The notes under the pieces: model-generated | Told to the model about the DNA's origin: nothing | The model's database searches: none | The model's input: only the letters and a program-made list of their open reading frames with translations | Position numbers and translations under genes: made by a program | DNA from: Verrucomicrobiota bacterium JB023 | Lineage (GTDB): Bacteria; Verrucomicrobiota; Verrucomicrobiia; Verrucomicrobiales; Akkermansiaceae | Length of the DNA stretch: 64,000 nucleotides | NCBI GenBank assembly: GCA_030673895.1 | Contig: JAUTCR010000031.1 | Location: forward strand, 16,866-80,865 | Direction: 5' to 3' | Shown: positions 41,603 to 50,016 of the stretch, piece after piece | Position numbering within the stretch: the first letter of the stretch is position 1 | Layout: every line of letters starts with the position of its first letter

Positions 41603-42628
41603 GTGGAAATCAGCGTCTCCCAAATCGTCGACATCGTCTCGGGCCGCTTGGTGCGGGGCGATGGCAATCGGGTCCTTAATGGCATGGCCTCACTCGATGA
41701 GGCTGCCACCGGGGACCTGAGTTTTTTGGGCAACGAGCGATACCTGCAATCCTTTCTTAAGACCCAGGCTGGTGCGGTGCTTGCCCCGGCCGGGGCCCCT
41801 GAACCCGATGGCGATGTCGCGGTCATCGAGGTGGAAAATCCCTCCCTTGCCTTCAGCCAGGTGCTGGAGGCTTCCCTTCCTAAGCGGCCATTCGAAGCGG
41901 GTATTCATCCGCGAGCCTTCGTTGACGAATCTGCCTGCGTCGACGGTGCCATGATACGCGCTGGAGCGGTCGTCGAAGCCGGAGCCATCGTCGGTGCCGG
42001 GACCGAGGTCGGTCCCAACGTCGTGATTGAACGGGGTGCCCGGGTCGGAAGCGACTGCCTTCTTCATGGCAATTCCTCCATTCGCGAGAATTGCATCTTG
42101 GGTGACCGAGTTGTGTTACAGCCCGGAGCGGTCATTGGTTCCGAGGGGTATGGATACGAGTTCGTCGACGGTCGTCATCGTCCCATCCCCCAGATGGGCA
42201 TCGTCGTGCTGGAAGATGATGTTGAGGTCGGGGCCAATACCACAATCGACCGGGCCCGTTTCGGCAAGACGGTCATCGGGGAGGGGACTAAGATCGATAA
42301 TTTAGTCCAAATTGCCCACAACGTCACCACTGGTAAGCATTGCCTCATCGTCGCGCAGACGGGCATTGCGGGCAGTTCAAGCTTGGGTAATTACGTGACC
42401 TTGGCCGCCCAATGTGGTGTGGCCGGTCATCTGAAGATCGCTGACCAGGCCGTCCTCGCTAGTCGCAGCGGAGTCGCCAAAAGCATCCCCGAGAAAGGGG
42501 TCTATTGGGGCGCTCCAGCGGTCCCCATTCGTGAGGAGCAAAGGCGGCTGGTTCACTCTTCCAAGTTGGCCGCCATGGCTGCTGAATTGAAAGCGCTGCG
42601 CAAGAAGGTTGAGGCAATGGACTCTTAA
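41603..42628 (+). CDS. lpxD: UDP-3-O-acylglucosamine N-acyltransferase
   Basis: 341 residues, GTG start at 41603. It adds the N-linked acyl chain in the third step of lipid A synthesis. An N-terminal uridine-binding domain (residues 1-100; DLSFLGNERYLQSFLKTQAG) precedes the left-handed beta-helix of hexapeptide repeats (GAMIRAGAVVEAGAIVGAGT and so on) with the catalytic His in LVQIAHNVTTGKHCLIVAQ and a C-terminal helix. Presence of lpxD means the organism makes lipid A-containing outer membrane. It is third in the skp-skp-lpxD group. Confidence 0.95.
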   Translation: MEISVSQIVDIVSGRLVRGDGNRVLNGMASLDEAATGDLSFLGNERYLQSFLKTQAGAVLAPAGAPEPDGDVAVIEVENPSLAFSQVLEASLPKRPFEAGIHPRAFVDESACVDGAMIRAGAVVEAGAIVGAGTEVGPNVVIERGARVGSDCLLHGNSSIRENCILGDRVVLQPGAVIGSEGYGYEFVDGRHRPIPQMGIVVLEDDVEVGANTTIDRARFGKTVIGEGTKIDNLVQIAHNVTTGKHCLIVAQTGIAGSSSLGNYVTLAAQCGVAGHLKIADQAVLASRSGVAKSIPEKGVYWGAPAVPIREEQRRLVHSSKLAAMAAELKALRKKVEAMDS

Positions 42629-42656
42629 CGAGGTCACCGCACCCCTCTCCCGCTCA

Positions 42657-44165
42657 TCAGGGCGCTGAGCCGTCAATGATAAATCGAAACTCTTGCGGCG
42701 GCAATGAGGGGGCGCTCCCGATTTTAAAGGTTTGGTGGGCAGAAAGATTGCCTGACCAACGGGACAAAACTGAGGCCCTGATTTTTCCGAAATGACCACC
42801 ACCCGAGGAGCCTCCCCTCTGTTGGCAAATGCCTGTCGACGACGGGGATCCGTCGAGAAAAAGGTAAAGATTGTCACGGGAATAGTTCGAGATGGTCGCC
42901 CTTTTGGCTGCTTTCGCTGAATCCCATTCAAATGAGAGGTCCAAGGCTAAACCTTGGCCGCCGATCTCTTGAAAGAAAGGCGATTTGGCTTCGGCGGACG
43001 CGTTCGTGACGCCTGTACTTCGATACAGTTTCTGAATGATGGGGGTCTTGCCGTCAGCTCCAATTTGGCCTTCCGCATAGATGGTGCATTCGGCCTCCGG
43101 GCGTGGATAGCCTGGCCCTCGGGTCACCTGACAGATGAGTTGATAAGGGCCGGAGTGAGAAGCGGTCAGCCATCCTGCGAGTGAACTTCGTGGTGAGTAA
43201 TTATGGTTATGATAGGTGAGATTGTTTTCCCACTGGTCGGTCAACTGGCGGCTAAGACTAAAAAACCAATTGGCATTGGGCCCGAGAGAGGCCGCCGGGG
43301 TCAGGCGGGTTGGGATTTCGATGAGAGTTCCAAGTTCTGGGAACGGGGTGCGCTTTGAAGGGGCGATCTCCAACTCGAAGTCAGCGGTCACTTCATGGTG
43401 CGGGAGAGGGGTAATGGCCGAGGTCAGCGAGGGTTTTCCTGCTGGTTTGGGGTTAGGGAGGGTAAATCGTTGCTCCGGTGACTGGGGTAGAATTGCTCGA
43501 AACTCGAGATTCGCACGATCTCTGGGCCACGCCGGGAAGCGAATGATGTGATAGTCTAGTCCTAACTTCTCCGCTTCTTCTAAGCCGGCTGTATAGAGAG
43601 GGCCGTCCCCGCTGAGCCATCCTCCATGTCCATCGGAGAGCTGAATGAGAAAGGGCGGCAGCGGGCCAGCGCCATCCTTCATGAGTATCGAGGGTGCCTC
43701 CTTGCTAGCAGCCAGATTTTTCCCAGTTCGCTCGGGGCCAACGACTTTGCCAAACGAAAATCGATAATCCGAGGTTCGGGTAATTCGTCCTTTCTCCTTA
43801 TAGCGGACCGCGAGGAATAGAGAGCTATTCGCTCGATCTTGAAATTTCACATAGCAACTTGTAGGGGCGCTGTTTCCCCAATAATTTGACTTTCCTCTGA
43901 CCGTAAGATCAATTCCGTCGCTTGCTGTCCTACCGTGCTGCCAGCTTCTCTTTCCGGGATGGATGCCGTCCTCGATGAAGCCCGGGTTGATTTGCAAAAT
44001 TTCAATTTCGGTCAGGCCATCGTATGTTAGCCTGGCAAGTGGAGTCTGACTGCCAAAGGTAACCTCTTGTCCTCCTGCTCGATAATTACCGACGAGTTGA
44101 AAAATGATTAAACAGAAGAGCGCGCATAAAAATACACCCCCGATGACCCACCCTGCTTTCTTCAT
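42657..44165 (-). CDS. Membrane-anchored protein of unknown function
   Basis: 502 residues. One N-terminal membrane segment (VIGGVFLCALFCLIIFQLV) anchors a large extracytoplasmic part. The latter is rich in Ser, Gly, Pro and aromatic residues and seems all-beta; no known domain is recognised. Distinct stretches are DGIHPGKRSWQHGRTASDGI near 70, DGHGGWLSGDGPLY near 180 and a Gly/Ser run (QRGGSSGGGHFG) near 450. It is convergent with lpxD (28 bases) and divergent from the methyltransferase of the type III PKS group. Function cannot be inferred. Confidence 0.75.
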   Translation of the reverse strand: MKKAGWVIGGVFLCALFCLIIFQLVGNYRAGGQEVTFGSQTPLARLTYDGLTEIEILQINPGFIEDGIHPGKRSWQHGRTASDGIDLTVRGKSNYWGNSAPTSCYVKFQDRANSSLFLAVRYKEKGRITRTSDYRFSFGKVVGPERTGKNLAASKEAPSILMKDGAGPLPPFLIQLSDGHGGWLSGDGPLYTAGLEEAEKLGLDYHIIRFPAWPRDRANLEFRAILPQSPEQRFTLPNPKPAGKPSLTSAITPLPHHEVTADFELEIAPSKRTPFPELGTLIEIPTRLTPAASLGPNANWFFSLSRQLTDQWENNLTYHNHNYSPRSSLAGWLTASHSGPYQLICQVTRGPGYPRPEAECTIYAEGQIGADGKTPIIQKLYRSTGVTNASAEAKSPFFQEIGGQGLALDLSFEWDSAKAAKRATISNYSRDNLYLFLDGSPSSTGICQQRGGSSGGGHFGKIRASVLSRWSGNLSAHQTFKIGSAPSLPPQEFRFIIDGSAP

Positions 44166-44242
44166 GGTCTTAACTAAGCAATCCGGATGACAGGTAACAA
44201 TGCGAAAGCTGCCCCCTTGCTAGTCATCGTCCTATCAGTTGC

Positions 44243-44893
44243 ATGAAGAGAATCGTCGAACCTGAGATCCTCGACACCTTGTCTCGCCAAGACCCCAGGG
44301 CCATTCGGAGCCGCCGGGATTTGCGTCTTATCAATCTTCTGATGGGAAATGAGCGATGGATTTTGCGGAAACTCAAGGAGCTAAATTTCCTGAATTCTTC
44401 TTCCTCCCTAATCGAGCTGGGGGCCGGAGATGGCAAGCTCTGCCAAGGCATTGTCCGCGCGAGTTCGGGCTCTCGCGTGACGGGAATGGACTTGAGGGAG
44501 CGTCCGGCTGCTTGCGACGAGCGGGTCTCATGGGTCGAAGGTGATATTTTCGAGTCTCTGCCGAGGACAACCGGTGAGGTCGTCGTGGGCTCATTGATCT
44601 TGCACCATTTCCAGGCTGACGCTCTGCAAAGTCTCGGGAATCTCTTGAAGACCAGAAGGGCGGTTCTCTTCGCGGAGCCGTATCGAGCCTCCTGGTCGCT
44701 GTTGGAGGGCTATGCTCTCTGGCCTCTGATTGGAGAAGTGACCAAGAATGATATGTTGGTCAGTATTCGCGCAGGTTTCCGACGGGGCGAATTGCCCGCC
44801 TTGCTCGGGCTGGACGAGGCTTGGCATTGGGAAGAGCGCGTGACCAGTCGGGGGGCAATTCGGATTCTGGGGAGGAATCCGGAGATGAGCTGA
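44243..44893 (+). CDS. Class I SAM-dependent methyltransferase, type III PKS cluster
   Basis: 216 residues. The SAM-binding motif I is SLIELGAGDGKLCQGIV near residue 56; motif II is VTGMDLRERPAACD, and the acidic loop WVEGDIFESLP and LHHFQADAL follow as in Methyltransf_11/25-like enzymes. The first 50 residues are helical and may form the substrate lid. It is the first of three plus-strand genes (methyltransferase, FAD oxidoreductase, type III PKS), so it probably methylates the polyketide or an intermediate (inference from context). Confidence 0.82.
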   Translation: MKRIVEPEILDTLSRQDPRAIRSRRDLRLINLLMGNERWILRKLKELNFLNSSSSLIELGAGDGKLCQGIVRASSGSRVTGMDLRERPAACDERVSWVEGDIFESLPRTTGEVVVGSLILHHFQADALQSLGNLLKTRRAVLFAEPYRASWSLLEGYALWPLIGEVTKNDMLVSIRAGFRRGELPALLGLDEAWHWEERVTSRGAIRILGRNPEMS

Positions 44894-44959
44894 AAAGTGT
44901 GAAAATTCCCCGCGACAAATCGGGCTTGCAAGCGGTTAGAACTAGGGGAAGTTGGTTTA

Positions 44960-45970
44960 TTGAAACCCATTGAGATCATTGGCGGCGGCGTGGCGGGATT
45001 ATCCCTCGGTATCGCGCTCCGCACGCGGGGGGTTCCGGTCACTCTCCGGGAGGCGGCCACCTACCCACGGCATCGCTTGTGCGGTGAGTTCATCAATGGA
45101 GTCTCGCAAGCCACGCTGGACAAGCTTGGCGTAGCGCCATTTCTCCATGACGCGGGGCAGGAGCAACGGACCCGCTGGTGGCGGGAAGACCGCCTTCTTC
45201 TGGAGCGTCATCTCGTGCGACCGGCCCGGACCTTGTCGCGCTGGCGAATGGATGCCCGTCTCGCGGACGGATTCAAGCAACTCGGCGGCGACCTAAGGGT
45301 GGCAGAGCGTGCTGAGCCAAGCGGTGGCGAGGGCTGCGTCAGGGCGACGGGGCGGCGGCATCATCGCGGGAGTGATTGGATGGGGTTGAAGGCGCACTTC
45401 ACCGGGGTGGGGGGAGTGGATGGCCTCGAGATGCACCTCGGGGAGGGGGGCTATGTGGGCTTGGCTGCAGTGGAGGATGGTCGGGTCAATGTTTGTGGAC
45501 TGTTTCATCGCCGGCAGGGATTGGCGGGAAAGGGAGCGGGCAAGCTCCTGGCTTACCTGGAAGCCTGTGGGCTAACGAATTTAGTCAACCGCTTGCAGGC
45601 TGCCGACGCCGACGAGCGCTCGCTCACCGGAGTCAGTGGGGTCGTCTTTGGCAAGCAGACGGGTGGCGGCTTCTCCATTGGCGATGCCGAGCGCATCATC
45701 CCTCCTTTCACGGGCAATGGGATGTCGATGGCCTTCGAGGCTGCGGAATGTGCGCTTGATCCTCTGGTGGCGTGGGCGGGTGGTGATCTCGCTTGGCCGG
45801 AGGCGGAAGCCTTGGCCAGTCGGGCAATGGAAAAGCGTTTTTCAGCCAGGATGCATTGGGCTCGGGCCTTGCAGGGACTATTGATGAAGAAGGCGGGACG
45901 GCAGCTGTTGGACGGTTTGGCCGCTCCCGGCCTCATCCCGTTTGCCTATTTGAATCGGAGATTAACATGA
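44960..45970 (+). CDS. FAD-dependent oxidoreductase, type III PKS cluster
   Basis: 336 residues from a TTG at 44960, right before the FAD-binding Rossmann motif IEIIGGGVAGLSLGIALRTR. Further signatures are RHRLCGEFINGVSQATLDKL (as in geranylgeranyl-reductase-like and aromatic-ring monooxygenases) and GDAERIIPPFTGNGMSMAFE, the GD motif contacting the FAD ribityl chain. The middle of the protein is shorter than in most group A monooxygenases. Its stop overlaps the start of the polyketide synthase (ATGA), so the two are coupled; it probably oxidises or reduces the polyketide. Confidence 0.85.
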   Translation: MKPIEIIGGGVAGLSLGIALRTRGVPVTLREAATYPRHRLCGEFINGVSQATLDKLGVAPFLHDAGQEQRTRWWREDRLLLERHLVRPARTLSRWRMDARLADGFKQLGGDLRVAERAEPSGGEGCVRATGRRHHRGSDWMGLKAHFTGVGGVDGLEMHLGEGGYVGLAAVEDGRVNVCGLFHRRQGLAGKGAGKLLAYLEACGLTNLVNRLQAADADERSLTGVSGVVFGKQTGGGFSIGDAERIIPPFTGNGMSMAFEAAECALDPLVAWAGGDLAWPEAEALASRAMEKRFSARMHWARALQGLLMKKAGRQLLDGLAAPGLIPFAYLNRRLT

Positions 45971-46992
45971 TGATATTGGAAGGATTGGCGAGTGCGGTGC
46001 CGGAGCATAGCTTCCGGCAGGCGGAAGTGTGGGAACGTGTGGGAGAAGGGGGGATGATGGCTCATCTCAATCCCCGTTCCCACAAGCTCATGGAGAAGGT
46101 GTTGAAGGGAGAGAGCGGCATCGAGGAGAGGCGCTTCGTCCTTCCCGATATCGAGCGCCTCTTTTCCATGGATGCGCAGGAGCTTAATGAGGCTTATGAG
46201 CAAGCCGCGCCCGCCTTGGCTGCTCAAGCCTTGGCTACTGCCTTGGAGAAGGCCGAGCTGCAGGCCGTGGAGCTGGACGCTCTTCTGGTCTGCTCCTGCA
46301 CCGGCTATCTCTGCCCCGGTCTCTCCAGCCACGTGGGTGAATTGGCGGGCGTGCGCGGCGATGCCTTCCTCCAGGATGTGACCGGCTTCGGCTGCGGCGC
46401 GGCGTTGCCGATGTGGCGAGTGGCGGAGGGCTTTCTTGCGGCGAATCCCGGAGCGAAGGTGGCCACGGTCGCGGTCGAGATTTGCTCCTTGGCGTTCTTT
46501 CTCAATGACGAGCCCGGCGTGCTCCTCAGCGCCTGCCTCTTCGGCGATGGTGCCGCTGCAGCCGTGTGGAGTGACGAGGCACGGGAGGGAGCGTGGCGGG
46601 CCGGGCAATTTCAGACCGTTCATCTTCCGGAGGAGCGGGAGCGAATTCGCTTCGTGAATGAGAAAGGCTTTCTGAAAAACCAGCTCTGTCGCACCGTGCC
46701 TGTGTTGGCCGGAGAGGCAGTGGAAGGTCTGTGGAACAAGCGGACCCGGGAGCCCGGAGCGGTGATTGCTCACGGAGGAGGACGGGACGTCATTGAGGAG
46801 CTGGAGCGGCGCTTGGGCCTTTCTCTCGCCGCCAGCCGCGAGGTGATGCGAAAATTCGGCAACTGTAGCAGCCCTAGCGTGATGATGGCCTTGGAGGCCT
46901 ACCTGAATGACTCACCTGCGGAGGATGCTCTTTGGCTGACGAGTTTCGGGGCGGGCTTTGCCGCTCACAGCGCGGAATTGCAAAAAAACTAG
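45967..46992 (+). CDS. Type III polyketide synthase (chalcone synthase-like)
   Basis: 341 residues. The Cys-His-Asn triad of the family is complete: Cys143 in DVTGFGCGAALPMWRVAEGF, His269 in GAVIAHGGGRDVIEE and Asn299 in MRKFGNCSSPSVMMALEAY. The Phe/Cys-rich segment LLVCSCTGYLCPGLSSHVGE also fits. Type III PKS enzymes extend acyl-CoA starters with malonyl-CoA and cyclise them into alkylresorcinols, alkylpyrones or similar compounds. It is the last of three coupled genes with a methyltransferase and an FAD oxidoreductase; the product is unknown. The start is the ATG at 45967 (a second at 45970), overlapping the upstream stop. Confidence 0.9.
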   Translation: MMILEGLASAVPEHSFRQAEVWERVGEGGMMAHLNPRSHKLMEKVLKGESGIEERRFVLPDIERLFSMDAQELNEAYEQAAPALAAQALATALEKAELQAVELDALLVCSCTGYLCPGLSSHVGELAGVRGDAFLQDVTGFGCGAALPMWRVAEGFLAANPGAKVATVAVEICSLAFFLNDEPGVLLSACLFGDGAAAAVWSDEAREGAWRAGQFQTVHLPEERERIRFVNEKGFLKNQLCRTVPVLAGEAVEGLWNKRTREPGAVIAHGGGRDVIEELERRLGLSLAASREVMRKFGNCSSPSVMMALEAYLNDSPAEDALWLTSFGAGFAAHSAELQKN

Positions 46993-47116
46993 GTCTAGGG
47001 GCACTTTTTTCCCGATTGTCGGGAGACAATGCGAAAAGGTCTTGTCAAGACCTCTCAATTATGAAATTCCGTCCGGCCCGTTCGGTCAACGGGAGAATTT
47101 TATCTAATACGTGACA

Positions 47117-47389
47117 ATGGAAGATGGCAAGGTGATCCCATTCGAACAGCCCAAACCGGTGTCACGGTTTTCTGGAACCCCTATGAAAAGTGAGCTTGTC
47201 GAAAAGGCGTCTGAAATTATCCCGGATCCACAAATTTTAGTCAATATGGTCTCCAGGAGAGTCAAGCAGCTGAATGACGGCCGGGCTCCACTGATTCCTA
47301 CTGTTCCCAGCATGGGAGCAGCCGACGTCGCCCTGACCGAGATCATCGAAGGGGCAGTCAAATTGGCCTCGAAGGACGAGGCTGAGTGA
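47117..47389 (+). CDS. rpoZ: DNA-directed RNA polymerase omega subunit
   Basis: 90 residues from the ATG at 47117 (an alternative GTG lies at 47111). The central part matches omega: MKSELVEKASEIIPDPQILV then NMVSRRVKQLNDGRAPLIPT and VALTEIIEGAVKL. The first 25 residues are an extra, poorly conserved leader; translation could instead start at the Met before KSELVEK. Omega helps assembly and stability of RNA polymerase. A 17-base inverted repeat (AGGTCTT-GTC-AAGACCT, 47037-47053) lies 64 bases upstream of the gene. It is followed by a strong terminator. Confidence 0.85.
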   Translation: MEDGKVIPFEQPKPVSRFSGTPMKSELVEKASEIIPDPQILVNMVSRRVKQLNDGRAPLIPTVPSMGAADVALTEIIEGAVKLASKDEAE

Positions 47390-47432
47390 GACCCGGTCCT
47401 CGCCGGACTGCGTGAATTCGAAATTTATCCGT

Positions 47433-47470
47433 TCATCGCACCGGGCATTCGACCTGGTGCGATGATTTTT
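47433..47470 (+). terminator. Rho-independent terminator after rpoZ
   Basis: A 13-bp stem with one G-T pair (TCATCGCACCGGG at 47433-47445, CCTGGTGCGATGA at 47453-47465), a 7-base loop and five Ts. Confidence 0.93.
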
Positions 47471-47516
47471 GATGTCGCTTGCGCGGAGGAGAAGCGCGGC
47501 GAGACTCTTGCCAGCA

Positions 47517-47978
47517 ATGAGTGGTGACGTAGCCAATAATAAGAAAGCGCTTCGGGATTTCCATATTCTCGAGCGCATCGAATGCGGCATTGAACTGCGT
47601 GGGACGGAGGTAAAGTCGATCCGCGAGGGGAAAGTCAATATCGCTGATGCCTTCGCACGGGTGGAGGGCGGCCAGGTGTTTCTCTATGGCTGCCATATTC
47701 AACCCTGGCAGACGGCTGGGGAATTCTTCCAGCACGAGACCCGTCGGCCTCGCCGTCTCCTTCTGCACAAGAAGGAGATCCTGAAACTGGATCAAGCGAC
47801 CCATCAAAAAGGGCAAACCCTCGTGGCCTTGAAGCTCTACTTCAAGGGGCGACGCGTGAAGATTCAGCTCGGTGTGGCCAAGGGTAAGACCCATGCCGAC
47901 CAGCGTCACGACTTGAAATCCCGCGTCGAACTGAGAGAAGCGCAGCGGGAGATGGCCCGCTTCAACAAGAGCGGGTGA
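47517..47978 (+). CDS. smpB: SsrA-binding protein SmpB
   Basis: 153 residues from the ATG at 47517; the frame is open from 47469, but the family starts just before NNKKALRDFHILERIECGIE. Signatures: LRGTEVKSIREGKVNIADAF, WQTAGEFFQHETRRPRRLLL and the basic tail RRVKIQLGVAKGKTHADQRH needed for tmRNA function. SmpB brings tmRNA to stalled ribosomes. The tmRNA gene itself was not seen in the window. Confidence 0.96.
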   Translation: MSGDVANNKKALRDFHILERIECGIELRGTEVKSIREGKVNIADAFARVEGGQVFLYGCHIQPWQTAGEFFQHETRRPRRLLLHKKEILKLDQATHQKGQTLVALKLYFKGRRVKIQLGVAKGKTHADQRHDLKSRVELREAQREMARFNKSG

Positions 47979-48007
47979 GTCTCGTGAGCCTTTTGGCAAG
48001 GCGCTTC

Positions 48008-49090
48008 CTATCGCCGGCTGGCTCGCCGTAGGAGCCATATGCCGACAACGAGGCAGAAGATGTTGGGGCTCCAGTAAAGAGTCGCGGCAAGGGCTGGCTC
48101 TTTCTCGAAGTTTTCAGCCATGAGGAGGCAGCCGAAGTAGGCGCCGGCCACGATGAGTGAGAGAATCAGGCCCCGATTCGACTCCTTCCTCCGGCCGGTG
48201 ATTCCAAGGGGCACACCGATGAACGAGAAGGCGAGGCAGGCCAGGGACAAGGCTTGCCGCTTTTGAAATTCCGAGAGGAGGGCCAAGCGCTCTTCCTCGT
48301 CCTCGGCCTTCGTGAGAGTGGCGATGAGGGAGGTATTGGTGCGATAGCTTGGTTTGATCTTGCGACCCTGCTTCGAGGGGAAAGGGATGGGCCACGGCTC
48401 GGCGGTGGAGGCAGTCGTGCCGGGAAAGGACTCCCCGTCATCGATGAAGGCCTCCCTGAATGAGAAGAGGAATTGGCTGTTCTCCTTATCCACCTCCAGG
48501 GTGGCAGATTCCGCATGGACGTAGAGCTCCACCTCGGCATCCCGTTTGTTGGAATCCAGTTGATAGAAGTGAATGCCGTGGAGGGTGTCTCCTTCTTTGC
48601 CGCTCACGAAGGCTCGCTGGCCGGGGAGGCGGGTCTGGACGGCATTGGGCTCCAGCAGGGCGATGGGGTCATTCTCGACCGCATCATCGATCAGTTTCTT
48701 CGAGTAAAACTTGGAGTAGGGGGCAAGGACGCCGACGAGGAACCAGCAGACACCACTGAAGAAGAGGCCGAGGATGAAGACAGGCAGGACGAGACGAACC
48801 AATGACACCCCGGAGGTGCGAAAGCCCACCAACTCGTTATGCTTGGAGAGTCGGCCCATGGTGAGGAGCACGGTGAGGAGAAATCCCCAGGGCAGGGTGA
48901 ACATCAGCGGATAAGGCAAGTTGTAGAGCAGGAACTTGCCCACGAGAAGGGGAGGAAGCTCAAACCGCACGAGCAGATCCTGTATCTCTTGGAACATGAT
49001 GCCCATGATGAGGACCACGCTCAAAAGAATCACCGCAGTGAGGGTGCCGGTGATGATGCTGCGGGCAAGGTAGCGGTCCGAGAGACGCAT
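48008..49090 (-). CDS. LptF/LptG-family permease (LPS export)
   Basis: 360 residues from the ATG at 49088-49090. Three membrane segments at each end flank a periplasmic beta-jellyroll (about 125-255), the LptF/LptG (YjgP/YjgQ) layout. Signatures: LSDRYLARSIITGTLTAVIL, NLPYPLMFTLPWGFLLTVLL, LSKHNELVGFRTSGVSLVRL (the coupling helix) and FQKRQALSLACLAFSFIGVP. With LptB it extracts LPS from the inner membrane and passes it to the Lpt bridge. Only one such gene is here. It follows miaA by 37 bases in the same direction. Confidence 0.9.
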   Translation of the reverse strand: MRLSDRYLARSIITGTLTAVILLSVVLIMGIMFQEIQDLLVRFELPPLLVGKFLLYNLPYPLMFTLPWGFLLTVLLTMGRLSKHNELVGFRTSGVSLVRLVLPVFILGLFFSGVCWFLVGVLAPYSKFYSKKLIDDAVENDPIALLEPNAVQTRLPGQRAFVSGKEGDTLHGIHFYQLDSNKRDAEVELYVHAESATLEVDKENSQFLFSFREAFIDDGESFPGTTASTAEPWPIPFPSKQGRKIKPSYRTNTSLIATLTKAEDEEERLALLSEFQKRQALSLACLAFSFIGVPLGITGRRKESNRGLILSLIVAGAYFGCLLMAENFEKEPALAATLYWSPNIFCLVVGIWLLRRASRR

Positions 49091-49127
49091 GGCCGGAATT
49101 TTGGACGAAAAGTGCTTGGGCGGAAAC

Positions 49128-49994
49128 TCAAATTCCAAATCCCTCTGGCAGCTGGTTCCTCTCGAGGCGGGTCAGCCAGCCTTCCTTGCGGAACCAGGTT
49201 CGTTGCCTTTTGGCATACTGCCGCGTGGCGGTGGCGATGAGGTCCCGGGTTTCCTCTAGGGAGATCTCCCCGGCGAGGTGGGAGCGAATCTCACGCACCC
49301 CGATGGCCTTGGCGGCGGTGGTGGCAGCAGGGGGCAGATGGCGGACTTCGTCGATGGCCCCCCCGGCGAGCATTTGAGAGGTGCGCTCTCCGATGCGTTC
49401 GGCCAGCTCGTCGCGTGGCCAATCGAGATAGAGGCCGCGAAGGCCGGGAGGGTCGGGCTGCTTCCAGTCTTCGCGGAGGCGCGAGACGGGTTGTCCGGTC
49501 AAGAGACAGAGCTCGAGGGAGCGGGTCACATAGCGGCGATTGAGCCGATTAATGGTTGCCGCCTCCTCGGGGTCCAAGGACTCAAGACGGGCCACGAGAG
49601 CGTCCAGTGGTTGCTGGTCGAGCTGGGCGCGGAGCTCGGGATCCCCGGGGGGGACTGGGGAGGGACCGTGGGTCAGGAACTTGAGATAAAGACCGGAACC
49701 GCCAACGATGAGGGGGAGCTTGCCACGCTGCGCGACCTCCTCAAGGACAGGGAGGGCCAATTCACGATAGCGATTGGCATCAAGAGGCTCATCGGCAGGT
49801 AATACCGAGAAGAGATGATGCGGGCACTCGGATTGCTCCTCGCGGGAGGGGGAGGCGGCCAGGGTCTCCAAGCCTTGATAGAGCTGATAGGCATCAGCAT
49901 TGATGATCTCACCATCGTATCGGCGAGCCAGTTCGAGAGCGAGCGACGACTTGCCCGATGCGGTGGGTCCGCAGATGTAGAGAGGTAATGGCAA
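49128..49994 (-). CDS. miaA: tRNA dimethylallyltransferase
   Basis: 288 residues. It transfers dimethylallyl from DMAPP to A37 of tRNAs reading UNN codons. The P-loop is YICGPTASGKSSLALELA, followed by GEIINADAYQLYQGLETLAA, PHHLFSVLPADEP and IVGGSGLYLKFLTHG; the C-terminal part has AKAIGVREIRSHLAGEISLE and ATRQYAKRQRTWFRKE. It lies 22 bases after the 599-residue membrane protein gene and may be the tail of the MoxR operon transcript. Confidence 0.96.
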   Translation of the reverse strand: MPLPLYICGPTASGKSSLALELARRYDGEIINADAYQLYQGLETLAASPSREEQSECPHHLFSVLPADEPLDANRYRELALPVLEEVAQRGKLPLIVGGSGLYLKFLTHGPSPVPPGDPELRAQLDQQPLDALVARLESLDPEEAATINRLNRRYVTRSLELCLLTGQPVSRLREDWKQPDPPGLRGLYLDWPRDELAERIGERTSQMLAGGAIDEVRHLPPAATTAAKAIGVREIRSHLAGEISLEETRDLIATATRQYAKRQRTWFRKEGWLTRLERNQLPEGFGI

Positions 49995-50016
49995 GGATGG
50001 TAGCTATTCGGCGCAA

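Noticed and set aside
47007..47023. CCCGA-TTG-TCGGG hairpin after the PKS gene as a terminator
   Set aside because: The T-run lies before the hairpin on the plus strand and there is none after it on either strand, so it cannot work as a normal intrinsic terminator.
47979..48007. tmRNA gene next to smpB
   Set aside because: Only 29 bases separate smpB from the next gene; no tmRNA-like sequence was found nearby.
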